Source of the DNA: Ophiodon elongatus
Lineage: Eukaryota > Chordata > Actinopteri > Perciformes > Hexagrammidae
NCBI GenBank assembly: GCA_016806645.1
Contig: JACSYO010000471.1
Coordinates: 3,353,501-3,417,500 of the forward strand
Reading direction: 5' to 3'
Length of the DNA stretch: 64,000 nt
Position 1 is the first letter of the stretch. Each line of letters begins with the position of its first letter. The position numbers and the translations under genes are program-made. Below, piece by piece: positions 46,516-59,195 of the stretch. The notes beneath the pieces are model-generated. The model was not told the origin of the DNA. It made no database searches and was given only the letters and a program-made list of their open reading frames with translations.

Positions 46516-49500
46516 CTGCTGTCCTAACAATCCTCTGACACCCAGTCCTGTAGCACAGTTCACCATCCAGCCATAAAGTCTCCACCGGGGTTCACTGCAG
46601 AGCCAAGAATCCCCACCACTGCCCTACTAACGCCACAAAACTGTATGTAGCCGCCCAATTTATCTGAACACACGCTTCCCAAAATAACACCAAGGAACCA
46701 CCTGCAACAGGAGGTAAAAAAAGACCAAATTCACTCTTAACAGTAGATCAAACATATCAGAATGAGATTGACATCAGTATCTATTCTGGATATAACATCA
46801 AAGGGTTTATTAAGATAAAGTTCAGTGATCTGCTTTTCTTTGCCTTAGTATAAGGATCCTCAGCAGACACAGCCCCCCCCCCACCCCCTCCTCCCCCACA
46901 CACACACACTCACACAGTTTAATGCACATCCCTGTCGGCACAGTGCAGGGGATCTGGAAGAATGAATGTAGTGGAGCCGGTGTGGTCCTGCTGGTTGAAT
47001 TGTTTTTTGTCCTGTACACTGGGCAAAGAGAGCCAAGATGAATGTCAGTTTAATTATTTTATGGATTAAAGCCTGTCCTCCGTAGTGGTACAGTGTGTCA
47101 AAGCCATACAGTCTAAGTTATTTTCTATGAAGTCTCATGCAGTGATTTCAGTCAGTACAGACATTATGTCTACACGAGCACCTCTGTTCGGATGTTTGAG
47201 CTAGAAAACACTGTTCATAGCGGGGATCTGTTTTCAGGGCTCGGTGTATTGTTAACTATACTTAAGGCTGCTCTAAAGACATCCATTTATGTCCCATTCC
47301 CATTTCCCTCTGTGTTTTGTGTGTAGCCAGTATTGTAAACAGTGGTATGCAGTATAGTGAAATGATAGAGGATAAAATGATTTCATCATCCGTTACACAC
47401 ACATTAAAACTTGTACAAATCACTCATTTCAGTTTCTCCACCAAAGAGTACATAGTAGACAACAATTTGTTTTAAATCTACATATTTATGTTAAAGAAAA
47501 ACAGAAAGGATATGCTGAATCTGTTGAACGTGAACCACTTCCAACGGTTGTTTTAAGCACATAAGACTGAAAGACAAAGCACTCGTTATCGTTCAGTAAC
47601 AGAAAGCACAGCTTTTTCATGAGAGCTTGAAACAAAAGTTGATTCCTCGCTTAATGCAGTTTCTTCCTACTAGGCTACAAAAGCACAAAAGAGATGTCAC
47701 ACAATTATTGCGCCCAAGTCAATTACGAACCCTAATTGTTGACGTAATGTTTTTAAGACTTATGCACACGTGAAATTAAAATCATTGCTGCCGACTAATG
47801 TGTCCAATACAAGGAGTAAGCAATAGATATTTATTTTAGAGCACAAACTCTATCAAACCAAAAAACATAATAATTATGAAAAAGGAAAATCAGCAATGGA
47901 CCAAAAGATTTAGGAACTGAAGGGACAAAAATCAAAATAATGTAATATTAAACTCATCAAATAACTTAGTATGAACTTCTGTAAGCCTTGGACAAACTGT
48001 ACATACATGCACAAACAACACATTAATGCACACAGTTTCTATATATGTGTGGAATAATAGACCTCATTAAGTGATATTGAAACAGACAGCTACCACGTCT
48101 TCTTTGTGATGAAGACCTTTGACTCCTGGTTGAACTGACTCATTATTGTACACAATGGTAGCAAATAGTTGTGCAAAACTGTCAACAAGTTCACACTGAG
48201 CACACTCAAGTTCCTGTTACATGGAAGAGGATACCTTTATTTATTTTTTTATCACAATATTTAAAGCCATGGCGTTAAGGATTAAATGGACTATATTTAT
48301 ATTCCTGTATATTTGCATTGTAGATGTGATGAACAACAAAGATTTATCTTTTAAAAGTGACCAGTATATATTTTCATCTTCTGTGATGGTTATGTAAATT
48401 GTATATCTAAAGACTTGTCTATTTTGTAGTTTGTGTAGCTATTTCGTTTTGTGCGATGTGAAAATGCTGCTGGGAATTCGATGTGTGGTGTGAAGTGTCG
48501 TCTTTATGAACAGCAGATGGTTGTCTGTTGTGTTCATGAGAGCTGTGTGTTCTTCTGGCTGCAACTGCAGGTGTGAGGTGATGTCCACTCACCTGTCCCA
48601 ACACTTTAGCTTCAGCGGTCTGCTTGTTTTTAGCCACACTAGCACCACCTCCGTTGACCACAACGCCATCCAGCAGGTCAAACTTTCCTCTTGTGCAACA
48701 CTTTGGTTCATGACAGGATATCTCTCAAAATAACTCCCGTCTGCCTCGGCCATATTGAGATGAATGCTAAGATAGCTTCATGCTAAATGTTAGCAGACTG
48801 CCCTGCTAAATGTATGAAAACACGCTAGCATGCTGTTACCTTTAGCCTGACAAGATTATTAGCATATTAATTAACCCAACATGTTAAATGTTAATAAATC
48901 CAATAGTTGCTAGCATACATGTTAAGATGCATAAAACAACAACAGGTATTACAGTACAACCCCACTGTTTGGCTTGTAGTCATTTAAAAAGCCTATTTAA
49001 CTGGGCGGTTCATTAACAGACAATATCAGACACAAAAATACTGTGCAGCTCCTTTTGAGTTAGCTGAATTTATCAGTGTTAATATTGTATTTAACTGCCA
49101 GCGTGGCTTGCAGCCATTTTGCCAATAGTTTTTGTTCTTTTAGACTAAAAGTTGAGCCAAATCAGAAGGGGCACATTCAGACAGGTTTATTTCGACAGAA
49201 CAGCCATTGTGTTATGTGTTTTTGTGTTTTTTGTGTCCTTATTTCTTCTGTCACATTACTGGAGATGGACTGGTACATCTAGGCCCACATGAGCACACAC
49301 CACGCTCACGTCTTAACTTTGTTTGCAATCACACGGCATCCAAAATTCAGAACCGTTTAATTTGTTGCCCCTTTAGAGCTAGATTTGTTCCTTAATTTTT
49401 CATCCAAGTTGCAGTTTTGTGTTCCGGGGGTAAAGAGCATCACTGGCTTGCTGTCTAGTGTGGCTCTTAACTTTATGTCTTGTTTTATCTCGTCTTGTTT

Positions 49501-50048
49501 TAGTCTGCGTGAGCCAGGCACTTCCTGCTGCGAGTGTGTCATGTAGAGATCTCTCTGTTGTTCAAGTCTGTAAATAATCTTGTGTAATCAAGATAGATTT
49601 TATCCATGTCAAGTATATCATTGTCTTAAAAAGTAACTGTTTTAGCAGTAAATGCAATATAAAGTAATAATGAATGTGATTAATGCACTTTTTTTCACTC
49701 GGACTGCAAAAAAAGTTAGGGTTTGTTTTGTTGACCTCATAGTGTAAAAGCAATATCAAGTTATTAAACTGCAGAACAATTTAAGATTGACACATCAGTG
49801 TCAGATAATAGCAATGATTAGGAGCTGCCCCTTACAGCCAAAGGGATGTTACAACCTTTCCTTACAAGTGCTGAAGTGTGTGTGCGTATGTAAAAATAAT
49901 AAATGTGTGTGCATGTGTGTGTGAGTGTGAACTATATATATGTGGATGTGTAGATTCCTTCTTTTACCTGTAGGTGCAGAGCCTTACTGAGCACACGTTT
50001 CAAGCACTGTCTGTACAGGAGACACGTTTATAAATGTCTCTTTACAGC

Positions 50049-50074
50049 CTCTCTCTCTCTCTCTCTCTCTCTCT
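50049..50074. repeat. (CT)n microsatellite
   Basis: Thirteen CT dinucleotides near the possible end of the slc6a17 3'UTR. Confidence 0.9.
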
Positions 50075-52517
50075 GATTGTATCATACTGACAATTATTGT
50101 AAAAAAAAAAAATGTGAACCAAAAATATTAATAATAAAGAGTGGACAAGCTGCTGTCGGATTTTTTTTCCTGGTTTGAAATAAAAAAAAGAAAATGTATA
50201 AGTTTACATTGGGAACGTGACATCGTCAGGAATGTTACTAAGCTAATTAGTTCAACTAAGGTGGTAAACATTTGACCCTTACATACTGTTTGGGTCAAAT
50301 TTGACTTGTATCTATTGAGATGGATTTTAGATTTTCCAGTGTGGGTCAAATCAAGGAAAATGGTGGTTTTAGGGAATCTTGAAACTGTGAAGCTATACAG
50401 GCCATGTTTGTGTGTGTTTTTTATGGGACAGTGGTGACAGAGTTCAAGGGGGACTGTTGAGTATTCTGACTTCTTTTTCCCTGAAGAGAGTCCCCTCAGG
50501 ACGCACGTCTGAGCCTAGGCCCAACAAGGAATCCGTCAACAAAATAAAGCCGAGAAGTGGTTCGAAGTTTAAGTAAAAAAGTATTTACTGTTGATTGAAA
50601 GCAATTACACATTAAATCACACAATACAAAGAAATAAAAAAAACTAAATATCCCATGGAATAGAGTTCAGCTGCGCTCTGCTCGACACAGGCCACACCAG
50701 AACTGCCGTTTTTCCGGAAACACTCAGGTTATGTACTGCCGTAAAGTCCACCTATTTGCCGTACGTTAGCGACACGTCTCATACAGGGATTGGCTTATGA
50801 CCTCGATCTGCTCCACCTCCGACTTCCGGGATCCAGCTCTGCATCTCCTGAAGCAGGCGCCTCATTATTTAAAAAAGGAGTGGACCGTCAACCTGTTATC
50901 TTTGGTTTGTCAAAAGGGAGTCGGTGTGGCTCCCCGGTGAACTTCATTTTCATGGTCAACTTATTATCTTTAGGTTTGTTACTTTAAACGAATATACCTC
51001 AAAGTGCTATTATTATACACACATCTAGTAAGTTTAGATTTGGTTTTAAACATTCTTTAAGAAAACAGATTATAATTCACTGATTATCACTAGAAGCGCT
51101 TTAAGGCACAGTTTTCTCACAGTGTCACGAGAACTGTCTGTGTTCCAACGACATTTGCCCAGGTTCCCGCAGAGACAGACACCTGCTGGTCTTTGAAGGG
51201 CCATGGGGGAATCTCCAAACAGTGAAATAGTAAAACAGCGGAGGAGTGATCGTATATGGTGCACAAAGGGAACAGAGGTCATCCAGAGGTCAGAGGGTGC
51301 CTTGTCACAGACACAAGATCTGCACTTGCAAGCACAAGCACAAGCAGCTGCAATGTAATAAAATAATCTACACAGTAACAAATGTGAATACATTTTGGTT
51401 GGGAGGGTGGTGGTGGGGGGGTTCATAACATTATAAAGGTACCTGAGCTTTAGATTTAGTGTGCAAGAGGCCATACAGACAGTGAGAGACTCACACATGT
51501 GATTTGTGAGAACAACTCTGGTGATGAGGTCATAGTGTGGCTGGAGTCTCGGGTCGGAGGTCGAGGCCGAACGCCTGCTCACCTGCTGGACTGCTGGTTC
51601 ACAGAGAGCATGTGGGCGGGACGTCCCGTCGAAATACTGGACCGACACAAACTAAAAGGTACGTTTCACTTTTACTCATATTTATAAAACGTATATCTGT
51701 ATGCTATATATCTATCATATATCTAACATAATATTTGCCCCATTTATTTTATTATTACAAATCCTCACATTTCACTCACTGATGTTATTTAGCAATTAAT
51801 ACGTAATTTAGTTTAATTGTTTGTGTGAAATCTTTAGTTTCTCCAACAGCAATTAACATGTGAAATTAACAACAATATGATATATTTCAAATATTTGTTC
51901 TCAGTTGCTATTCAATTATAGACACCTGGCGACAACCAATGCAGTCTAATAATCCTTCATGGAGGTTCTTCTGATTGTTAAAACGTTTTCCAAATAAATG
52001 AGAAAAAAGAAATGAACAAAAGGAGCAAAAAAACACGTTTGTCTCTCATTGATGATGTCGTGGCAGCGATATTATGCTTGGTTTGAATTACTGTGTTTTA
52101 TTCACGTTAAAATAAAAATAGCTAGATTTGTAAATTATCTCCAAAATGTGTTTTTCTTTAATCTAATAAGGAGAATTAAGTATGACGTCGACAAGTGGAG
52201 ACAGCGGAGATGTGTGAGAGATGACCAGATTTATTGACGAGTAGGTTTTCACTGACAAGAAATCAACAGTCAAAAATCTTTTATATGAAACAATAACAAA
52301 ATGACAAAAATACATTTAAAAAATATGTAAAAATATATATCTATAGCTGTCCTTTTGAGTAACTTATTCAGAATCATACATAATGCTTCAGGTCATTTAT
52401 TACAGGTTGGATTAAAAGTGAAGGATTTTTATTTTTGATGTTTGATGAATACAGGTGTTGTATTTCTGTTTATTGTTTGATACTCACCTCATTAAAGGCT
52501 CTTTATGGAAATATCAG

Positions 52518-52700
52518 TCCAAACCAGGCGGCAACCTCTGGTTCTGACAAGTGAAGTCAAAGCTTCATGTCTTAAAAGCAGGGTATGCTTTAGGGCGGGG
52601 CTACAAGGTGATTGACAGGTCGACACCAGAGGCCAAAACGCTGAACTCAAGGCTTCAAAACGTCCATAAACTAATGTTTTTCTCCCATCGAAGTTTGTTT
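52518..52700 (+). repeat. Dispersed repeat family R3, copy 2
   Basis: Matches 37312-37600 at its two ends (CGGCAACCTCTGGTTCTGAC and GGTGATTGACAGGTCGACAC) but lacks the internal segment. It ends just before the TRIM stop codon at 52723 on the opposite strand and so may lie in the TRIM 3'UTR. Confidence 0.65.
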
Positions 52701-52722
52701 GCACCGACGTGCTACGAACCTC

Positions 52723-53750
52723 TCAGGTATAGTTCAGTCCGTTTAATGTCAAATCACAGATCCTAATGCAACATTTCTCTCCGAGCCAAAAGCCCGGATA
52801 CAGAGGCTCTGTAAATTCAGCTTCAACCTTGTAAAGAAACATCATTCTGTCTGACACCTCGTAGAATGAAAGAGTTCCCTCTTTAAAGTTCAGATAAATG
52901 CCGAGCTTGCGTTGACTGGGGCGTGTTGTGAGCTGGATGCTGTCAGCTCTGTGACTCACAGAGTAATTTGCGGAGCGATCAAGACTCCAGGAATTGGCAT
53001 TGCCCCCAAAAGCTGACCGGCGGGTGCGAGTTTTTCTGTCTATTCCTTTGTAGGCGAGGGCGATCTCAGCCTTGTCTCCTTCCACCTCTACCTCATAGTA
53101 GCAGCGATCGGCCTGCAGTCCCTCTCTGCACAGCAACTGCTTTCGGTGTATGAACCTTTGTGGGTAACGAAAAGCTGGGCTCTTAACCTTGAGAGGGCTC
53201 AGCTTCACTTCTTTGTCTCCTGCAGAAATATCCAGGTCCTCGTGAGCTGTGGTGGGGTCCAGGCTGAGGCCACAGGCGTCTGAGGTGATGACGACAAACG
53301 TGTGAAAATAAAATTAGCACTTTGGGAACACAGTTGGTTGACGCAGTCTACATACAGTAGTGGAGGAAGTATTCAGATCCTTTAGTTTAGTAAGTAAAAG
53401 TTCTGACTACTTAAGTAAAAATTCAGACGTATGAGAAGATCTGCAGAAAAATGTTCCCTGTGACATATATATATATGATATATTATTATATATGACATTA
53501 TTAGATTATTAATACCAATGTATCAATGTGCAAGGAACAAGTTACTGCTGCAGCTGGTCCATTAACATTTATTCAGATTAATAGCGTAAATCCTACAAGC
53601 AATTTTAACAATATGTTGTATTCTATAGGCTTATTATGTGTTTTTTTTAAGTAAAAACTTAAAAGTGACCACAGCTGTCATAAATATAGTGAAGTGAAAA
53701 GTACAATATTTCCTTCTGAAATGTAGTAGAGTTCAAATATAGGTAGATAG

Positions 53751-53781
<31 letters not shown>

Positions 53782-55261
53782 CTTTATTAAATAATTTTAT
53801 GAAGTAATATAAACTACAAACATAAGTAAAGCACAAGTATCTGGTCATTGTACCAATGTACTTAGTTACGTTTCCACCACTGTCTACCTAGATGCGAGTT
53901 GTCAAGGTATGTGGACCAAAGTGTTGGTAATCGGGCTGTTGGTGCATCAGAAGGGAGACTCACACTGCAGGAACTCTGCTCTGGTTTTAGGCTCCACGTT
54001 CGGTTCAGTCATGTTGGTAACTCCAGAGAGACCTACGAGACCATTTAAGAGCATCGTTAAGCGTCACTGCTGACAGACTCTCGACTTGTCATAGTAGGAA
54101 AAGCACAGGTGTTACTTCTAACACTAACGAGGGCTCCATTCAAGTTGTATCCCAGTAAGCTATGACAGTGAGTCTTTTTTAATTGTATTAATAACACCTG
54201 TCTAAAACGTCTGTCACAATAAAAGCGTTCATCTTAAAAGGGTCACTTCACCCAAATTACAAAAAGAAACAACAACAAAAAGGAAATTCAGCTCAAGGTT
54301 ATGTTTTTTCTTTCCCAGGTTTTGAGATATCTGTCTTAGATATTTCTCCACCCCAATACAATCGAGGGGAATGGGATTTAATGTGTAGTGCTCACCGCAC
54401 TGAAAAAGATATATTATAAAAAAGCAGAGTCACTTGTTAGTCTAGAAAATCCACACACTTTGCCGTTAATACTGTTTCTAGTTTTTATGTAGGGACTATT
54501 TTGTCAGTAGAAAGTAAGAGTAAGATAAGTCAGTAGTTTCAATCAAATCTGTGATGGTCTCAAAACCTGGAAAAACAAAAACAAAAACAATTTCATGGTT
54601 AGATAAGCTAATTTGTTCACTTTTTAAAAAACATTTGTACTACGTGGCCCTTCAAAAAACAATTCTTCCTCCTTAAATTAAGATTTTTAGTGATTAGCAT
54701 ACTGATTGGCAACAGGTGTGGAGCACCGTTTAACACACACTCATTATGTAAATCACTTGCGGTGTACAACAGCATAAATTATAATGCAAAACCTAATACC
54801 CCAAATTATCACACATATTCCAGAGGTTTTAACTACATCCTGCCCCTGGGGTTGACATGATTATAATTTCTATTCATAATTTTTGGATTAAGTGTAATAA
54901 TTTATGGCGTGGGGTTTTCTGTAATAAAAAGTGCTGTTATAAACAAGAAAGTGTGTTTTGGGTGTCTCTGTAAGTTGTGCTCCACGCCTGAAGCTACTGA
55001 TCCAATCAACAGGAGCTGCCTCCACTAAAGAAAGATATGTTGAAACACGTTGAGCCCTTTCAGTGATAAAGGAGTATTTTTGCACACAATTTCTTCGCTT
55101 CACTTGGGATTTTTGAAGTTTTATCTGTAGGGGGATTTGCTGTATTTAAGAATTTTACAAATGGCAGTGTTTCACATGGTGGTAAATATGTTTTAATCCA
55201 CAGACGAAGTTTAAAACCTTCCTCTGAAGTTAAAATAATTATTATAATAACAGTAATAATC

Positions 55262-55303
<42 letters not shown>

Positions 55304-58300
55304 TTAGATTAGCAGTTTTAAGACCACACCGTGGGATTGTGTGTTACTGGCTTCCGATCTTTGCTGCATGTCGTCCTCCTCTGACTCTTCTTCTGATTCC
55401 TGCTGCTCTCCACCGTCAGCTACATTGAATAAATAGTAAATAAAAGCCATGAAATATATAACTACTGTATACATTTTAAATAAGATTAAAAGGTAAAATA
55501 TTTCCACATCAACAAAGATACACACCAGTTTGAGCGATTGAGGCAAATTTTCGGTCGCAAAATTGCTCCAGTTGCTTCCCGAGCTGATTGACGGCTCTCT
55601 TTGTAACCTCAAAGGGGAGAAGAGGATCCTCTGAGTCCTCAAGGAGAGGATGGAGATGGTCTTCTTCACAGAGGCGCTGCATTGACGGCCAGCCCTGTGA
55701 AGAGAGAGGATTGGAAAAGAGACAGACTTAGAGCGTCATCTATTATATCGATTCAGGTAACATTTCTAGTGATTGTGATCAAAGTACCTGCAAGAAAAGA
55801 ACATCGCTGTCAGTCTGTGCCAGACGATGCAGCTCAGCGTCTCTCTTCCTCATATCCTCCATCTTCACCTGCAGCGTCCGTCGGGAGATCTCGACCTGAG
55901 CTGCTGCCTGCTCCTTGTGTCTTCTGATCAGCTCCCTCACCGACATGTAATGTCTCTGGATGGAGTCAATGACGCCGGCCAAGACGCTTTCACAGTCGTC
56001 CTGTGTCTCTCTCGCCTCCTCCTGTTTCATACGCAAGTGTGAGATCTGAGGAGTCCTGCATCTGCGATACAGAGTACACACACAGTATGAAGCAGTCACA
56101 TGGTCTCCTCACCTGAATCTGTTTGAGAGTCTCCTCCATGTTTTTACATTTATTTTCTTGTTCCTGGAGAATCTGCTTGGATTTTGTTTGTGTGTTCCTC
56201 AGCTCCTCCTTCAGTGTGTGTTGGATAGAAACACACATGACTCGTTTAGTTGTATGAACCTGGTTTTAGCCTTGTAAGTATGAGAAGGCTCGTCAATAAG
56301 GCATCATTTGTGTGCCTGTTGGAAGTGCATAATGTAGTTTGGTGGCCTTTTCTCTATGACACATTTGATTAATTCACATAAGTTTATCTACCCTGAAGAT
56401 GCATTCAGAGGTAACTGATTACCGCCATCTTCCCGAGTGTATGAGAAAGGTAAGTGAGTTGGAAGTTTAGACTAAAACAACACTAAATCTGATATAAATA
56501 AACTTTTTTTCAAGCAAATTCACAAGGAAATGTAGAATTACAGCTGATGCAGTTGTTTTTCGAGATGAAGTTGCAGCACATGATGAATTATAATGACTCA
56601 GATCTTCCACCAGCAGATTCTGTATACATCTGTATACATGGCAGATCCCCATCAGGTCACACAGTGAAAGATCAAATAGCAAAAGCTTTCCACAAACTTG
56701 TTCATTGTGTCTGGGAATTGTGTCTTCCCCTGCATCAGTTCACCTTTTGAACTGAACAGCTGGGGCGAATCGAAACTTCAGGTCAGTTGTTGGTCAGGGA
56801 TACATCAGCTACGGGAGGTCAGGACTCCAGACATAAGCGAATTTAGTGCATCAGGTCTCGACCTTGCTTTGGGCCCTGGGTGGTCGGAGTGCGCTGACGG
56901 ACACAGTACTCGGGGGGAGTGAGAGTTTAGCACTTAAATTATAAAACACACATTCCTGGGCCAGTTGAAATAACAGCATCCTCTCAGTCGAGGCGACCTG
57001 GAGCCCAGACATCACCAGAGGCTCCTGAATCTCTGATCGACTGTTCTGACTGCGACCTGGAGCATTTCATGATTCGAGCTTATGCTTGTGTTTACTGACA
57101 ACTGTTTACACAAGCTGCTCAGTGGAGAAATTAACCAGTTGGTACTTCCTGCTTTTGTACATCCAGCACAGGTTAAATACTCCTTGAATCACAGCGGGTG
57201 ACTATAATCACTTGTTAATCACGCTGTTAATCAATTCTCCTTCAGTCCAAGCTTGAATAAGCCTTTAGCCTGAGACGTTGAAAGTCTCCTGCTGCTTCTT
57301 CTGTCTTCAGTTGATCTACTCATAATATTTCCTTCACATATTGGCAGAACTAACAAAAAACTGTTCTCTTAATTTACCAGGTTTACAGAAGTCTCCTTGC
57401 TGGGCTACTAACTTTAAATTAGAATTACCGCCCCGTGGTTGTATGCCTCCGCCAACATAGTCAAGTTTACATCCACGTCTGTGTCCAGACTCATATAATA
57501 CATGTAGTGAAGACGGAATTTAATAAAAGGTATTATGTGTATTTGTGTTGAAATGTAAGTTATCACTATACTGATGTTTTATTCAAATTAAATAGAACTA
57601 GTCCTGGTTGTCATCCATTGGGAGGAAGTGAAGAGGGTGGAAAGACAGTCAAATTCCTTGCATGTGTTTACATGCTCGGCCGATAAAGCTGATTCTTGTT
57701 GCCATGACAGTAGACAATGCTTCAAATATGGATGTTTCTGCAGAGACGCAACAAATGATAAAAGCGTGGATGTTTCACACACATCTTCAACCCGGCAGCA
57801 CAAGTTCTGTACAATCACCACAGTTTCAAGGCAGAGATGCTCAAACGTCATTTTTTTGTAAATCCAAGTCAAGTCTCAAGTCTCTGAAGGTTGTAATGAA
57901 CATTTTTCATCTGCTGCATGTCATCCGTTGTGCTTTAAACAGGGCATGTCTAAGTGTACTGTATCATCACTCCTTTATCTTTTAGCATACAGTAGCAGCA
58001 TTGATTAGTTGGCATGTGATCACTTTAAACAGGCTATGGCAACACAATATGAAATGAAAAAGTTCCTTTAAAGCAAATAACTGTATTTTGCCCCTAAATA
58101 TGGACAGAGGCTAACGTTAGAGGGTTACACAAAAATATTGCTAACATTATTAGCCATGCAATAATAACCGTAACCTACAGTTAAGAGTACAAACGTGTTG
58201 TATAATTACACTGGGTCTCCAACTAATGACAGTTCATAATCTACTGTAACTTAACACATCCCTCGAGCCTCTCAAAGCCAGAGATGTTCACAAGTCCTTT

Positions 58301-59195
58301 TATGAAAGTCACAATGTGTGTGACTTAAGTGCGACTTGACTTCAATTCCCAAATCTCCCTCTCTGTTTCAAGGTGGGCACCCAAGATTATTGTCATCAAT
58401 TCAGTATCAGACCAAATGTGATACATCATCACAATTTCGCCTTCTGTTCCTGAGTTATTATGACATTAAATATAATGGACAGAAAAAAACAATATGCCAC
58501 AGTGAGGTTAACCTTTGACCTTATGGGTGTACAATTGCATCACTTCATCCAATTCTACATTTCAGTTCAATTCTCTCACGTCGTTCCTGAGATGGCGTTC
58601 ACATAATGAAACATAATGAATATAAAAATGAATATAAATACTTTTATTGAAGTCAGAAATGGCCCTATTCTTTGTGTTTCTGTTGGTTTGTTCCACGTAC
58701 CTCTTTTCTCCTCCTCTCTTCTCTCACGTACCCGATGGTGTGTCCCGTGTGCTCGGCTGCAGCGCACCCGGCACATACGACCTGCTCGTCGGTGCAGCAG
58801 TAGATGTCCAGAGGACGGCGGTGACTCGCGCACAGGTTGCTCCCGGATGACGTCCCGGATGACGTCCCCGTCTCCACACGGCTCAGGGTCGCTCTCTCCA
58901 TGGACGGCCCCGGGTGTTTCCTCTTGGCCTCGCGCCTCGCCATGTTCCTCACCAGGTCGGCTAAGGCCGTGTTTCTGATGGGGCGTGGTCGGGAGGGGAA
59001 CCTGTGGCCGCACTCCGGACAGCTGCAGGCGCGGTTCTTCCTCTCGTCGCGATCCAGGCGGTGGAGGACGCACCGCATGCAGAAGCTGTGCCCGCAAGAC
59101 AGAGTTGCGGGATCCCTGAGGAGCTCGCGGCAGACCTGACAGCTGAGGTGGGTCGTCTTCAGGGCGACGAGGGACTCCATGGCGGAGTGAGACAT
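52723..59195 (-). CDS. TRIM E3 ubiquitin ligase (RING-B-box-CC-PRY/SPRY)
   Basis: Seven exons join in phase to 563 residues: 58701-59195, 56113-56208, 55788-56021, 55526-55694, 55348-55419, 53964-54032, 52723-53279. Exon lengths of 96 and 234 bases are those usual for TRIM exons 2 and 3. RING: Cys19, 22, 34, His36, Cys39, 42, 59, 62. B-box 2: Cys122, His125, Cys133, 141, 144, His149, 152. The coiled coil fills exons 2-4 and ends DAELHRLAQTDSDVLFLQ. The last exon is PRY-SPRY (YACGLSLDP..., GTLSFYEVSD, PLYPGFW). Such proteins ubiquitinate targets chosen by the SPRY domain, often in innate immunity, usually in the cytoplasm. A 72-base exon adds a very acidic linker (about residues 332-355). The Met at 59180 is an alternative start. 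Subfamily is undetermined, so no symbol is given. Confidence 0.9.
53355..53882 (+). mobile_element. hAT-type MITE with 8-bp target duplication
   Basis: A 528-base non-coding element with inverted ends: CAGTAGTGGAGGAAGTA at the left, and CAGTGGTGGAAACGTA at the right when complemented. It is flanked by 8-base near-identical duplications, TCTACATA (53347-53354) and TCTACCTA (53883-53890). Ends of the CAGTGGTGG type plus an 8-bp duplication are diagnostic of hAT elements. It sits in the last intron of the TRIM gene and contains a GATA run (about 53743-53780). A truncated relative lies at 13466-13793. Confidence 0.85.
53743..53780. repeat. (GATA)n microsatellite inside the hAT element
   Basis: About nine GATA units with one AATA interruption, followed by CTTTATTA. 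The complement resembles the AATAAAG-(TATC)n retroelement tail seen at 45040-45106, so a small retroelement tail may have landed in this element. Confidence 0.85.
55268..55301. repeat. (AAT)n microsatellite
   Basis: About eleven ATA/AAT trinucleotides in the TRIM intron between exons 5 and 6, roughly 45 bases from the exon 5 donor. Confidence 0.9.
56209..58700 (-). other. TRIM intron 1
   Basis: A 2.5-kb intron between the RING/B-box exon and the first coiled-coil exon. Donor GTACGT and acceptor CACTGAAG are acceptable. No nested gene or clear transposon was seen; open frames inside it are short. Confidence 0.6.

Larger units (their letters stand above)
46516..52722. other. slc6a17 3'UTR and gene-poor DNA
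   Basis: No recognised gene between the slc6a17 stop and the TRIM stop. Possible polyadenylation signals for slc6a17 are ATTAAA at about 47065 and AATAAA at about 50133. A long 3'UTR of up to 3.6 kb is possible and would fit the mammalian gene. The stretch holds C/CA-rich DNA (46870-46915) and a (CT)n run (50049-50074). An unexplained block at 51480-51665 is open on both strands. ALX3 and UBL4B, which lie in the corresponding human interval, are not visible. Confidence 0.5.

Noticed and set aside
50440..51000. Possible solo LTR near an AATAAAG-containing block
   Set aside because: No matching TG...CA ends, no target duplication and no second copy in the window.
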